Below are positions 9,224 to 18,200 of a stretch of DNA of 64,000 nucleotides, piece after piece. This DNA is from Mycolicibacterium sp. 018/SC-01/001 (GTDB lineage Bacteria > Actinomycetota > Actinomycetes > Mycobacteriales > Mycobacteriaceae). The notes under the pieces were generated by a model that was given only the letters and a program-made list of their open reading frames with translations, was not told the DNA's origin and searched no databases. Location: contig NZ_VKAA01000014.1 of NCBI RefSeq assembly GCF_007096635.1, forward strand, positions 62,001 through 126,000, read 5' to 3'. The stretch's first letter is position 1. Each line of letters starts with the position of its first letter. The translations under genes and the position numbers were made by a program.

Positions 9224-9957
9224 GATTCCTCCTCGATCGGTTCCAGATAGGCTTCGAACAGCTCGGCGTACAACGTCAGCGGGCCGTCTTCGGCTCGCAG
9301 CCCCCAGATGTCGACGGGGTCGAACGCGACGATGTAGATCGGCATCGGGTCACCGATCCCGTCGCCGGTATGACAGAAGTAGCCGTAGTCGCCCTCGAAA
9401 ACCCTGTCCACGGTGCCGGTCCGGCCACGCAGGTATCCCGGCAACCGGCTGTGTGCGTCGGCGGGCACATTCGTGATCCGCACCGGGGCGCCCACCGCGT
9501 ATTTCGGATGGGCGACGTCGCGGCGGGGGCTGTCGCCGAGCCGGAGGTAGGCGATGACCTGATCGTCGATCGCCGGCGCGTCCTCGGCGTCGGTGGGTGG
9601 GTTCAGTTCGGCGATGCGGTCGGCGAGCTCTTCCTCTGTGACATAACCCTTGTCGATGAAGAACTGGGTGATGCCGCCCAACCACTTCTCGTAGTAGCGG
9701 TATTTGAAGTAATCGAAGGGATTCATCGCCTCCGCCCCGGTCCGCAGGTCGGCCCAGGTCCACTCGTCCTGGAACGACGTCGGGACGTCGCCGATGGGAT
9801 AGCGCGGCAGAGCCTCTCCGAGATGATTCGACAACCCCATCATCGCGACGTGGATGCCGAAAATCCTTTTCTCCCAGTCCTCGACGAAGACTCGCTTCTC
9901 CAGGGCGATCGGCGCCGGCAGCCCCTCGAGGCCGCCGAGATAGTGCTGCAGCTTCAT
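9220..9957 (-). CDS. nthB: Nitrile hydratase beta subunit
   Basis: A 245-residue beta subunit. I chose the ATG at 9957, overlapping the upstream DUF1097 stop (ATGA), although the frame is open further upstream. The N-terminus MKLQHYLGGLEG (family: M-G-x2-D-x-GG) and the C-terminal SH3-like barrel (GRTGTVDRVFEGDYGY ... PMPIYIVAFDP) are characteristic. It forms the heterodimer with the alpha subunit and contributes arginines that contact the oxidised cysteine ligands. Confidence 0.94.
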   Translation of the reverse strand: MKLQHYLGGLEGLPAPIALEKRVFVEDWEKRIFGIHVAMMGLSNHLGEALPRYPIGDVPTSFQDEWTWADLRTGAEAMNPFDYFKYRYYEKWLGGITQFFIDKGYVTEEELADRIAELNPPTDAEDAPAIDDQVIAYLRLGDSPRRDVAHPKYAVGAPVRITNVPADAHSRLPGYLRGRTGTVDRVFEGDYGYFCHTGDGIGDPMPIYIVAFDPVDIWGLRAEDGPLTLYAELFEAYLEPIEEES

Positions 9958-10478
9958 CAGGCAGGACTTCCTTCCGTGTTGGGGGCCGGCGCCGACTTCT
10001 TCGTCATCGCGGTGGCCAGGTACTCCGAGAGCAGTCCGAACGAGGCGCCCAGAATGCAGGCCACGGCCGCGACCAGACCGGGGTGCGAGATCGTGGTGAC
10101 GGTGACGTCGTTGCCTCGGCCGGCGACCGTCGACACCGTCGAGGCGAACCCCACGACGACAGCGGGAGTGGTCGCCAGGAGCGGCACCCACGATGCTTGC
10201 ACCATGACAGCGCTGCCGACTCCCACGGCCACAGCGGTGACCAGCAGGCCGCCGCCCATCAGGTAGGCGGCGTACAGGCTCGCGCATGCGATCACGATGC
10301 CGACCAGGTTCGACGAGACGGACCGAATCCAGCCGGAGACGCCGCCTCCGACGAAGAAGAACGATGCCCAGGCCAGGAACACCACCCAGATGGGCACGGT
10401 GATGACCTCGGCAGTGAATGCGACTGCCACGCCGCCGAGCACGCCGATGCTCAGCGTCAAGGCGCTCCGAGAATCCAT
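9957..10478 (-). CDS. DUF1097 membrane protein
   Basis: A 173-residue integral membrane protein with about five helices and the N-terminal SIGVLGGVAVAFTAEVITVPIW segment typical of DUF1097, a family of unknown function. It is the first gene of the nitrile hydratase operon and overlaps the beta subunit (ATGA), so it is co-translated with the enzyme. The position suggests a role in nitrile/amide passage or metal supply, but nothing in the sequence shows which. Confidence 0.8.
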   Translation of the reverse strand: MDSRSALTLSIGVLGGVAVAFTAEVITVPIWVVFLAWASFFFVGGGVSGWIRSVSSNLVGIVIACASLYAAYLMGGGLLVTAVAVGVGSAVMVQASWVPLLATTPAVVVGFASTVSTVAGRGNDVTVTTISHPGLVAAVACILGASFGLLSEYLATAMTKKSAPAPNTEGSPA

Positions 10479-10551
10479 GGCTCACCTTCTCTGAACCCGA
10501 GGGGACGGCTCGCTGCGGCATCGGAGCGACCTGTTGGTGAAATGAGCCTCG

Positions 10552-10572
10552 CGCCAGCCTGTTTCGCTGGCG
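10552..10572. promoter_or_regulatory. Hairpin upstream of the nitrile hydratase operon
   Basis: A perfect 7-bp inverted repeat, CGCCAGC and GCTGGCG, separated by CTGTTTC. It lies 74 bp before the first gene of the operon and 148 bp before the divergent glxA-like gene. It could be a regulator site or a leader structure; no U-tract follows, so a terminator is unlikely. Confidence 0.4.
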
Positions 10573-10600
10573 TTACACGATGATTGCTCTGCCCGTCAGG

Positions 10601-10631
10601 TCCGGACACGTTTCGCGCAATTCCGGACGCG
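10601..10631. promoter_or_regulatory. Direct-repeat operator, AraC-type
   Basis: Two near-identical 10-mers, TCCGGACACG at 10601-10610 and TCCGGACGCG at 10622-10631, lie in the same orientation 21 bp apart, about two DNA turns. Tandem half-sites with this phasing are the classic target of AraC-family activators, and a GlxA-type AraC gene starts 89 bp downstream. The site lies between that gene and the divergent nitrile hydratase operon, so it probably controls one or both. Confidence 0.6.
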
Positions 10632-10719
10632 CCGCGGTGACGACTCCGTCCCCGTTGCCGTCGTGGCGGTCTGCCGCTACGTTGACTGTCACCTCGGGGC
10701 CAGGAAAGGACGTCACCGG

Positions 10720-11799
10720 GTGTCAGGCACACGCAGGTCGACGCGGCCGTTCGCCGCGGGGCGCCCACCCGCGTCAGCGCGGGGAGCAGAGGCGCCCAAG
10801 ATCGTCGTGTTCGCGTTGTACGACAAGGTGACTCTCCAGGATGTCGCCGCGCCGCTCGAAATCTTCGCCCGAGCCAACGATTTCGGGGCACATTACCGGG
10901 TGATCGTGGCCTCGCCGACGGGTGAGGCGGTGGACACGACGTCGTTCGTGTCGTTGAGGGCCACCATGTCGGTGGCCGAGGTTCCGGATCGGATCGACAC
11001 GCTGATCGTCCCCGGCGGAGTGCCGCCGGACTTCTCGTTCACCCCCGGCGAGCACGACATCCCCGAGGAGAGAACTCCGGACAACGTTCCGGCGGCGTTG
11101 CAAATGGTGGGTGAACTCGCGCCGCGCGCCCGCCGGGTCGCCTCGGTGTGCACCGGCGCCTTCGTACTGGCCTCACTCGGCCTCCTCGATGGGCGCCGAG
11201 CAACCACCCACTGGGCGCACTGCCAGGAGCTCGCACGCACCTATCCCGAGATCGAAGTGGTGCCGGACTCGCTTTTCGTCCAGGACGGGCCGTACATCAC
11301 CGGGGCGGGGATCAGCGCGGGCATCGACCTCGGTCTGGCCATGGTGGAAAGTGACTATGGCTCCGACGTGGCCCGGCGGGTGGCACGGTGGATGGTGGTG
11401 TTCCTTCAGCGTCCCGGCGGTCAAGCGCAGTTCAGTGTGTGGACCGAGGCCGAGCTGCCCGTCGAGAGTGGGCTTCGGGAGATTCTCGACTCGGTGATCG
11501 CCGATCCGGGCGCCGATCATTCGATCGTCTCGATGGCCGAGCGCGCCGCGGTCAGCGAGCGCCACCTGGTACGGATGTTCCACGACCAGGTCGGCCTGAC
11601 CCCCGCCCGCTTCGTCGAACAGGCGCGCCTCGAGGCGGCGAAAGTGCTTCTGGCGACGGGTGATCACGGACAGGAGACCGTTGCGCGCCGGGCCGGCTTC
11701 GGGTCCGCGGACACCATGCGACGGACGTTCCGGCGCGCTCTCGGCGTCTCACCGAGCACGTATCGGAGTCGATTCCGGACCACGGGTATCCATCGCTAG
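10720..11799 (+). CDS. GlxA-family AraC regulator (DJ-1/PfpI-like + AraC HTH)
   Basis: A 359-residue regulator. Residues about 25-200 form a DJ-1/PfpI-like domain (KIVVFALYDKVTLQDVAAPLEIF; nucleophile-elbow-like region SVCTGAFVLA; ATTHWAHCQELA). The C-terminal 100 residues are two AraC helix-turn-helix motifs (VSERHLVRMFHDQVGLTPARF and AGFGSADTMRRTFRRALG). I chose the GTG at 10720 because AGGAAAGGA sits 10 bp before it; the frame is open for 57 bp more. It is divergent from the nitrile hydratase operon and is its likely regulator. GlxA-type sensors often respond to small amides or amines, which would fit. Confidence 0.88.
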   Translation: MSGTRRSTRPFAAGRPPASARGAEAPKIVVFALYDKVTLQDVAAPLEIFARANDFGAHYRVIVASPTGEAVDTTSFVSLRATMSVAEVPDRIDTLIVPGGVPPDFSFTPGEHDIPEERTPDNVPAALQMVGELAPRARRVASVCTGAFVLASLGLLDGRRATTHWAHCQELARTYPEIEVVPDSLFVQDGPYITGAGISAGIDLGLAMVESDYGSDVARRVARWMVVFLQRPGGQAQFSVWTEAELPVESGLREILDSVIADPGADHSIVSMAERAAVSERHLVRMFHDQVGLTPARFVEQARLEAAKVLLATGDHGQETVARRAGFGSADTMRRTFRRALGVSPSTYRSRFRTTGIHR

Positions 11800-11818
11800 C
11801 CACCGAATGGACTCGCGA

Positions 11819-12883
11819 TCACGGATTCACCGGGTCCAGCGTGTAGACCGCGCACGCCGTGGCGTGGAACAGGGCGCGCTGCTCGGCCGGCGTCAGAGGT
11901 GCGGCGAGTGTGGCGAAGGCATTCCACAGCACCCGGTAGCTGAACATCCCTTTGTCGACAGGAAAATTGCTGCCGAGCATGCAGCGCGCGGGGCTGAACA
12001 GGTCCACGCAGGTCTGGAACAACGGAGCCATTCCTCGCGCGAGTTCAACGGACGTCGGCGGCGTGTCGTTGTCGTCGAAACCGAAACCCATGACACGCAG
12101 GCCGGCTCCCGACAGCTTGAGGACGACGTTGGGATACGTAGCCAGGGCTGCCATTTCAGCTTTCCAGTCGTCGTACACCGCGTCACGGATGCCGGCGTAG
12201 GGCCCGATACCCACGGGGCCACCGAAGTGGTCGACGACGATCGTGGTGTCAGGGCATGCGGCGGCCAGATCGCGCACGTCGGCGAGCTGGGTGTGATACG
12301 CCCAGATGTCCAGCGTGAGGCCGCGCCGCCCGAGAACACGGGCCCCGTCGATGAAGCTGTCCTCGCGAAGCCGCCCTGGCGACGGGGGGCGAGGAGAGCT
12401 GACCACGCGGGGATCGGCATGCCAGGCCGTCTGATTACGTACCCCCCGCAGGCGGCCATCTGCCTCCTCCTCGAGGAGATCGAGGACGCGTTCGACGCCA
12501 CGCCCGAGCGTCAGATCCGGTGCGGCCACGATGGCTTCGCAGACGCGAGGACCGTCGGGGCGCCGCTGACGCGCGTCTTCGGCGACGGCGCGGGCGAAGC
12601 GCACTTCGCCGACGGGCCTGAACTCCTCTGGTCCGTCCGTCAGGTAGCAGGACCTGCACTGTGCGTACACGGTCGAGGCGACAGTCGGCACTGTGTCGAT
12701 GTCTGCCAAGAAGTCGTCGAGAAGGAACGTGCTGTCCGAACGGTCCCAGAGGTGGTGGTGCGAGTCGACGACGGCGATGTCCGGAACCATCAGGGGTTCG
12801 TCGACGAGTGTGAGCCAGTCAGGGCGGATCGGGGCGTGTACGCCGGCCGCAGCACGGGTGCGGTCGTTGTTCGTGGCGCTCAT
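11819..12883 (-). CDS. Amidohydrolase-2 family hydrolase (lactonase-like)
   Basis: A 354-residue TIM-barrel metal-dependent hydrolase of the amidohydrolase-2 family. It has the N-terminal metal motif DSHHHLWD (about residues 40-47), a central GVRNQTAWH strand and the later VVDHFGGP motif. Relatives hydrolyse 2-pyrone-4,6-dicarboxylate or sugar lactones. It is the last gene of the 20.3-to-11.8 kb operon and overlaps the L-2-hydroxyglutarate oxidase-like gene by 4 bp. Linkage to an RraA-type aldolase suggests ring-opening of a lactone upstream of aldol cleavage. The substrate is not certain. Confidence 0.82.
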   Translation of the reverse strand: MSATNNDRTRAAAGVHAPIRPDWLTLVDEPLMVPDIAVVDSHHHLWDRSDSTFLLDDFLADIDTVPTVASTVYAQCRSCYLTDGPEEFRPVGEVRFARAVAEDARQRRPDGPRVCEAIVAAPDLTLGRGVERVLDLLEEEADGRLRGVRNQTAWHADPRVVSSPRPPSPGRLREDSFIDGARVLGRRGLTLDIWAYHTQLADVRDLAAACPDTTIVVDHFGGPVGIGPYAGIRDAVYDDWKAEMAALATYPNVVLKLSGAGLRVMGFGFDDNDTPPTSVELARGMAPLFQTCVDLFSPARCMLGSNFPVDKGMFSYRVLWNAFATLAAPLTPAEQRALFHATACAVYTLDPVNP

Positions 12884-14079
12884 CCGAGCAGCTGTCGGGC
12901 GAGCATCTCGCCGATCGGCAGCGCAGATGTCGCCGCCGGCGAGGGAGCGTTCAGGACGTGAATCATGCGGGCCGTGGTTTCGAGCAGGAAGTCGTGCACG
13001 AGTGTTCCGTCCCTGCGTACCGCCTGGGCACGGATGCCTGCCTCACGAGGGAGAAGATCATCGAGGGTGATATCGGGGCAGTATTTCCGGCACTCCGCGA
13101 GATAGCCACGTTTGACGAAGCTGTTCTTCATCTCGTGAACGCCTGTCCGCATGTGCTTGCGGGCGACCTTCCAGAGTCCGGGGAAGCGCGCGAAGTCGGC
13201 GACATCTCGGAGATCGACACTGAGTTTCGGGTACTTCTCGCGGGCGAAGCCGAGTACGGCGTTGGGGCCCACGGTGAGTTCCCCGTTGATGGTGGGACTG
13301 AGGTGCACTCCGAGGAACGGTAGATCAGGGTCGGGGATCGGGTAGATCAGGTGATTCACCAGGTCGCTCTTGGATGCCGGCAGGGCGTAGTACTCGCCGC
13401 GGAAGGGCACGATCTGGGTGTCGATGTCGAGCGCCGCGAGCTTGGCGATGCGGTCGGCCTGGAGGCCGGCGCAGGCGACCAGATGATTCGCCTCCCATGT
13501 CCCGTGCTCGGTTTCGACGATCACCCGGTGCGGTTCCTCCCGGATTGCGGTCACGGTCCTGCCCGTCTGGACTACTCCGCCGTTGCTGACGATGGCGGCG
13601 GCGAGAGCGCGACTGATGAGCGCATAGTCGACGATGCTCGTGGCGGCCACTCTGATCGCGCCGACACCACGCACGCGCGGTTCCGCTTCTCCCAGCGCCA
13701 CCGAATCCAGCATCTCGACATCGAGACCGTTGACCTGTGCACGCTCGAAAAGGTCTGTCATGCGCTTTTTTTCGACCGAATTGGTCGCCACCAGCAGCTT
13801 GCCCGTCGCTCTCCACGGGATCTCGTGCTCGGTGGCGAAGTCCTTGGTTTCCTTCTCCCCCTGCTTGCACAGCCGCGCCTTCAGGCTGCCGGGCGGGTAA
13901 TAGATGCCGGAGTGTATGACACCGCTGTTGTGGCCGGTCTGATGCGCGGCGACAGTGCTTTCCTTCTCCAGGACCGTGACCGCTGTGCCGGGTCGCAACT
14001 GCTGGATCTTGTAAGCCGTGGCGAGCCCGACGATGCCGCCGCCGACGATGACGACGTCGGTTCGCTCGGTTGTGCTCAT
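12880..14079 (-). CDS. lhgO: L-2-hydroxyglutarate oxidase-like FAD protein
   Basis: A 399-residue FAD-dependent oxidoreductase of the DAO family with an N-terminal Rossmann motif VIVGGGIVGLATAY followed by EKE, and the HQTGHNSGVIHSGIYYPPGSLKA signature of LhgO/L2HGDH (shown in part). LhgO oxidises L-2-hydroxyglutarate to 2-oxoglutarate and passes electrons to oxygen or the quinone pool. It belongs to the hydroxyacid operon, where it is one of several 2-hydroxyacid oxidising enzymes; the true substrate may be a related hydroxydicarboxylate. Confidence 0.88.
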   Translation of the reverse strand: MSTTERTDVVIVGGGIVGLATAYKIQQLRPGTAVTVLEKESTVAAHQTGHNSGVIHSGIYYPPGSLKARLCKQGEKETKDFATEHEIPWRATGKLLVATNSVEKKRMTDLFERAQVNGLDVEMLDSVALGEAEPRVRGVGAIRVAATSIVDYALISRALAAAIVSNGGVVQTGRTVTAIREEPHRVIVETEHGTWEANHLVACAGLQADRIAKLAALDIDTQIVPFRGEYYALPASKSDLVNHLIYPIPDPDLPFLGVHLSPTINGELTVGPNAVLGFAREKYPKLSVDLRDVADFARFPGLWKVARKHMRTGVHEMKNSFVKRGYLAECRKYCPDITLDDLLPREAGIRAQAVRRDGTLVHDFLLETTARMIHVLNAPSPAATSALPIGEMLARQLLG

Positions 14080-14103
14080 GGGTCAGGCGCTCCTGAGTAG
14101 TGG

Positions 14104-15222
14104 TCAGGACGAACGAGGCGATGCCGTGTCGGCGAGGACGAACGGCGCGTGATGTCGTCGGCAGATCGCCTCGATCTCGTCGATCAGCGTCGAGGGTAGA
14201 GGAATCCCGGAGGCGCGACGCTCACGCCGTGTCATCTCCTCTGGCTCACCCGGAACGAGGACCGGACGGGAGGGGTCGGTCGGCGGCGTCGAGTGGAGCA
14301 CGTCGACCAGGGCATCGAGATCGCGGACGAAACCTCCGTCCTGACGGAACGCAGACGGGTCGAGGGCAAGGAAGAAGTGCCCGATGTCGTCGGTCGCACC
14401 ACTGTCTCTCAGCGGTGCGAATGCCGCTCCGCAGAGCGTGGCCGACAGGATCTGGACCATGATGCCCAACCCGTAACCCTTGTGATCGGACATGCTTTCG
14501 GTTCCCCCGAGGGGCGTCAAGCCCCCGTGCGATTGCGAAGTGATCTGCGTGCGGGCCGCAGAGGCATCCACGATCGCGCGCCCGGCGCCGTCGCGCACCC
14601 AGCCGACCGGCAGCGGCGTGTCCCTCAGCGCATACGCGCGCACCTTGTTGCTGGCCACGGTGGATGTGGACATGTCGAGCACGAGCGGCCACCCCGCGCC
14701 GGTCGGCGCCGCGAACGCGAGCGGGTTGGTACCCAGTCGGGGAACGGCCCCTCGGGACGGCACTACCGCGACGATCCGGGTGGTGCTCGACGCCAGGCAT
14801 ATCAGTCCCCGTCGCGCCGCGCGGGCGACGTAGTGGCCGACCGCGCCGAAATGGTGTGAGTTACGCACGGCGACAACGCCGGTACCGCGTTCGTGCGCCT
14901 TGTCGGCAGCGATGTCGACGGCTTGGATCGCCGCGACGTGCCCGAGACCACCCTGTCCGTCGATGGTGGCGTGGGCGTCCCGTTCCGTGACGACGACTGG
15001 GACGGCGTCGACATCGAGATCCCCTGTTATCAGCAGGTTCTCGTACGCCGGCAGCATCGCGATGCCGTGGGAGTCGATCCCGGCGAGATCGGTGTCGGTC
15101 ATGACGTCTGCGACGAGATCGGCTCGGTCCGAGGCTGTTCCCCAACTCGTGAGGACAGCGTGGATCTGGTGTCGAACCGTCTGCTCCGACACGACGACCG
15201 TCCGCGAAGACCGCTCTGTCAT
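14104..15222 (-). CDS. Ldh-family (malate/L-lactate/sulfolactate-type) dehydrogenase
   Basis: A 372-residue NAD(P)-dependent dehydrogenase of the Ldh_2 family (malate, ureidoglycolate, (R)-sulfolactate/ComC type). Visible marks are DLAGIDSHGIAMLP, the NSHHFGAVGHYV catalytic-His region and GTNPLAFAAPT. I chose the ATG at 15222, which overlaps the MFS stop (ATGA); the frame is open much further upstream but inside the MFS gene. In the operon it likely oxidises one enantiomer of a 2-hydroxy acid while the divergent D-hydroxyacid dehydrogenase handles another. Confidence 0.9.
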   Translation of the reverse strand: MTERSSRTVVVSEQTVRHQIHAVLTSWGTASDRADLVADVMTDTDLAGIDSHGIAMLPAYENLLITGDLDVDAVPVVVTERDAHATIDGQGGLGHVAAIQAVDIAADKAHERGTGVVAVRNSHHFGAVGHYVARAARRGLICLASSTTRIVAVVPSRGAVPRLGTNPLAFAAPTGAGWPLVLDMSTSTVASNKVRAYALRDTPLPVGWVRDGAGRAIVDASAARTQITSQSHGGLTPLGGTESMSDHKGYGLGIMVQILSATLCGAAFAPLRDSGATDDIGHFFLALDPSAFRQDGGFVRDLDALVDVLHSTPPTDPSRPVLVPGEPEEMTRRERRASGIPLPSTLIDEIEAICRRHHAPFVLADTASPRSS

Positions 15223-16538
15223 GGGGTCTGCGTCGGAACCGTCTGAGTACGGCGCTGATGATGCGCGGCGATCAGCAGAGTGACGATGCAGATGACGGTC
15301 AGCACGAGCATCGGAGTCATCGCGAGCGCGAAGCTGCCGGTGTGATCCTTGATCGCACCGATGACCCAATTGCCCCCGAATGCCGCCAGCGATCCGAGTG
15401 CATTCACCATGGCCACGCCGGCAACGGCTTCCCGCCTGCTCATCCATTCGGTGGCCAGGCTCCAGAAAGGCCCCTTGGCCGCGTACGTCCCTGCCAGAAC
15501 GACGGATACGACGATCAGGAAGACAGGCAAGGAGACGACCAGCGGGATGACGGCCAGTCCCACCGCCGCCACGACGATCGGCAGCACCGTGGACTTCACC
15601 CGCTCGGCTTTCCTGTCGGAAATGCGGCCCCAGATCAGCATCGCGATGACGGCCACGGCGAACGGAAGAGCGTTGAGCCATCCGATTGCGGAGTTACTCA
15701 GTCCGAAGCTCTTGATCATCTGGGGTTGCCAGAGGGACAGGCCCTGGCTGAGCACGGCGGTGCTGGCGTAGACGAGCGAGAGGACGAGGATCTTCTTGCT
15801 CATCAGAATCTTGACGAGAGGAACATGATCGTCGGCGACGTGCCGCTCCTGGGCCTTCATTTCTCGCTCGAGCCAGGCAAGCTGAGCGGCGCCGAGCCAT
15901 TTCGCGTCCCTCGGGCGCGAGGGCAACACGAACAGGGCGGCGATGCCGAGAACGGTGGCCGGTATGCCCTCGATGATGAACAACCATTGCCACCCGCGCA
16001 GTCCGAGCAAGCCGTCGAGACCGAGGAGATGTCCCGACACCGGTGATCCCAGCACGCTCGACAGGGGAATCGCCATCGAGAACAGCGCCAGTACTCGGGC
16101 ACGGTAGGAGGGCGGGAACCAGAACGTGAGGTACAGGATGACGCCGGGGAAGAATCCCGCCTCTGCGGCCCCGAGGAGGAAGCGCGCGATGCCGAACGAC
16201 ATCGGCCCGGTGACAAGGGCCATACCGGCTGCGACGAGACCCCAGGTGATCATGATGCGTGCGATCCACAGTCGGGCGCCGACTTTGTCCATGATGAGGT
16301 TGCTGGGGACCTCGAACACGACGTACGCGATGAAGAAGATCGAGGCGCCGAGTCCGAATTGTGATGCGCTGAGCCCGATGTCGTCGTTCATCTGAAGACT
16401 CGCGAAGCCGACGTTGGACCTGTCGATGTAGGCGATGAGATACGCGACGATCAGGAAGGGCAACAGCCGCAGAGAGATCGTGCGGATGGTGCTCCGCTCG
16501 ATCTCGGGCCGCGCGTCTCGTGTCGCCACCGTGTTCAT
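15219..16538 (-). CDS. MFS transporter, anion:cation symporter type
   Basis: A 439-residue 12-helix MFS carrier. The N-terminal signature AYLIAYIDRSNVGFASLQM and the RFLLGAAEAGFFPGVILYL motif are typical of the ACS (phthalate/tartrate/glucarate/hexuronate) family that imports organic anions. It overlaps the genes on both sides by 4 bp. The operon thus encodes two importers for organic acids, this one and the tripartite system, perhaps for different affinities or for different intermediates. Confidence 0.9.
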   Translation of the reverse strand: MNTVATRDARPEIERSTIRTISLRLLPFLIVAYLIAYIDRSNVGFASLQMNDDIGLSASQFGLGASIFFIAYVVFEVPSNLIMDKVGARLWIARIMITWGLVAAGMALVTGPMSFGIARFLLGAAEAGFFPGVILYLTFWFPPSYRARVLALFSMAIPLSSVLGSPVSGHLLGLDGLLGLRGWQWLFIIEGIPATVLGIAALFVLPSRPRDAKWLGAAQLAWLEREMKAQERHVADDHVPLVKILMSKKILVLSLVYASTAVLSQGLSLWQPQMIKSFGLSNSAIGWLNALPFAVAVIAMLIWGRISDRKAERVKSTVLPIVVAAVGLAVIPLVVSLPVFLIVVSVVLAGTYAAKGPFWSLATEWMSRREAVAGVAMVNALGSLAAFGGNWVIGAIKDHTGSFALAMTPMLVLTVICIVTLLIAAHHQRRTQTVPTQTP

Positions 16539-17152
16539 CGGCGCTCACCCGCCGCAGCGGGGATGCCGCTCTCGTAGCGCTGACGACGCTCGGCTTCGTC
16601 GATCTGTACGGCTTCGGCAGCTTCGGTGACCGCCTCGGCCATCGCCGTCGGGATCACGGCCACGCCGTCGCCGTCACCGACGATCAGGTCCCCCGGCAGC
16701 ACGGCGACCCCGCCCACGGCGATCGGGACCTGCAGGCGGCCGGGACCGAACTTGTACGGACCTGCCGGGGTGATGGCCCGCGCGAACACGGGCATTCCGT
16801 ACCCCTGGAGTCCCTCGGCGTCTCGGACGGCGCCGTCGATCACGAACCCGGCAATCCCCTTGGCGGCGGCCCTGGCTCCGATGAGTTCACCGATCAGGGC
16901 GCGGCTGAGATCGCCGTGACCGTTGACCACGATGACGTCGCCGGGATTGCATTCGTCAAGAGCCTTGTGGATGAAGAGATTGTCCCCGGATCGGGTCCAT
17001 ACCGTGAAGGCGGGGCCGACGACACGCGCTCCGGGCCAGACACTGTGCACAGACGAGTCCAGCAGGCCCAGGCGTTCCATTCCGTCCCCGATGTTGGCCG
17101 CGGGAACCGTTCGCAGCCGTTCGATCAGGCGTGCGCGAGTGGCGTTGTCCAT
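16535..17152 (-). CDS. RraA-family aldolase/decarboxylase (HMG/CHA aldolase-like)
   Basis: A 205-residue RraA-fold protein with the HMG/CHA aldolase elements NIGDGMER, GHGDLSRALIGELIGARA and GFVIDGAVRD; the Arg and Asp of the last motif bind substrate and metal. Enzymes of this type cleave 4-carboxy-4-hydroxy-2-oxoadipate or 4-hydroxy-4-methyl-2-oxoglutarate to pyruvate and a second oxo acid, and can decarboxylate oxaloacetate. The presence of this gene argues that the operon ends in an aldol cleavage giving pyruvate. Confidence 0.87.
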   Translation of the reverse strand: MDNATRARLIERLRTVPAANIGDGMERLGLLDSSVHSVWPGARVVGPAFTVWTRSGDNLFIHKALDECNPGDVIVVNGHGDLSRALIGELIGARAAAKGIAGFVIDGAVRDAEGLQGYGMPVFARAITPAGPYKFGPGRLQVPIAVGGVAVLPGDLIVGDGDGVAVIPTAMAEAVTEAAEAVQIDEAERRQRYESGIPAAAGERR

Positions 17153-17181
17153 GTGGGTTTCCTTTTCTCGAGATCAGGTGG

Positions 17182-18186
17182 TCAGTCGTGGATGAGGTGA
17201 ATCAGGTCCTTGAACACCCCGGCCTGTTCGTCCCAGAATTTCTTGTAGTCGGCTGCGTTCAGATACTGGGGTTGCAGACCGAGATCCTTCATCTGATCTT
17301 GGAATTCCTTGCGCTTCATCACCGTTCCGATCGCATCGGACATCCGGTTGACGACGGCATCAGGGGTCCCAGCGGGAAATGCGTAGCCCCGCGACGAACC
17401 CTGAACGACGTCGTAGCCACTTTCCACCGTGGTCGGGACATCGGGCGCGAACGGGCTGCGCTGCTTCGCCATCACCGTGAGGAGCCGTGCTCCCCCACTC
17501 TTCAGTGTGGGTTGGACGTCACCGACGTTGCTCAGGAGCAGGTCGACGTTTCCGCCGAGGAACGCCGTTGCGCTGGCAGCGGCACCGTCAGCGAAGTGCA
17601 CGGGACGGATGTCGATTCCCGCTGCCTGATTGAGCTCGGTCAAGGCGAAGTGTTCGGTGGTTCCGATGCCCGTCGTGGTGGCCGTGATCTTGCCGGGCGC
17701 GGCTTTGGCAGCGGCAACGAGGTCGTCGAGCGTCTTGTAGGGGCTGTTGGGGGCGACGGCGATCGCCACCGGATCGAACACCTGCAACGCGCTCGGCGCG
17801 AAGGAGTCGACGGTGTAGTCGGCCTTGCGCGACGGGTCGAGCGCTGACACCAGCAGCCCGGGGATCGTGGTCAACCCGAACAGCGAGCCGTCGGGAGCGG
17901 CCTTCGACAACGCCGTGTAGCCGATCTGGCCGCCGGCCCCGGGCTTGTTCTCGACCACAACGGGTTGGCCGAGTTCCTTCTCCAGCTCTTTGGCCATCAA
18001 CCGGGCGCCGACGTCGGATCCGCCGCCGGGATCGAAGGCGACGAGCATCGTCACCGGACCGCTGGGGTAGTTGTCCGAACCGTCACCTCCGCCGGCGTTC
18101 TGATTGCGCATGCCCGCGCATCCGGCGGACAGTAACGTCACGGCGAGGGTGGCGGCGACTGTGCGCCGAAATCTACGCGTGTGCAT
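17182..18186 (-). CDS. tctC: Tripartite tricarboxylate transporter binding protein (TctC)
   Basis: A 334-residue secreted lipoprotein with signal peptide and lipobox LSAGC (Cys23). The mature domain shows TctC/Bug features: MLVAFDPGGGSDVGARL near the N-terminus, VVENKPGAGGQIGY, and a C-terminal KKFWDEQ. Such proteins deliver dicarboxylates, tricarboxylates or other organic acids to the TctAB membrane components encoded just upstream. AAGGAG precedes the ATG. Confidence 0.92.
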   Translation of the reverse strand: MHTRRFRRTVAATLAVTLLSAGCAGMRNQNAGGGDGSDNYPSGPVTMLVAFDPGGGSDVGARLMAKELEKELGQPVVVENKPGAGGQIGYTALSKAAPDGSLFGLTTIPGLLVSALDPSRKADYTVDSFAPSALQVFDPVAIAVAPNSPYKTLDDLVAAAKAAPGKITATTTGIGTTEHFALTELNQAAGIDIRPVHFADGAAASATAFLGGNVDLLLSNVGDVQPTLKSGGARLLTVMAKQRSPFAPDVPTTVESGYDVVQGSSRGYAFPAGTPDAVVNRMSDAIGTVMKRKEFQDQMKDLGLQPQYLNAADYKKFWDEQAGVFKDLIHLIHD

Positions 18187-18200
18187 GGGAACTCCTTAGG

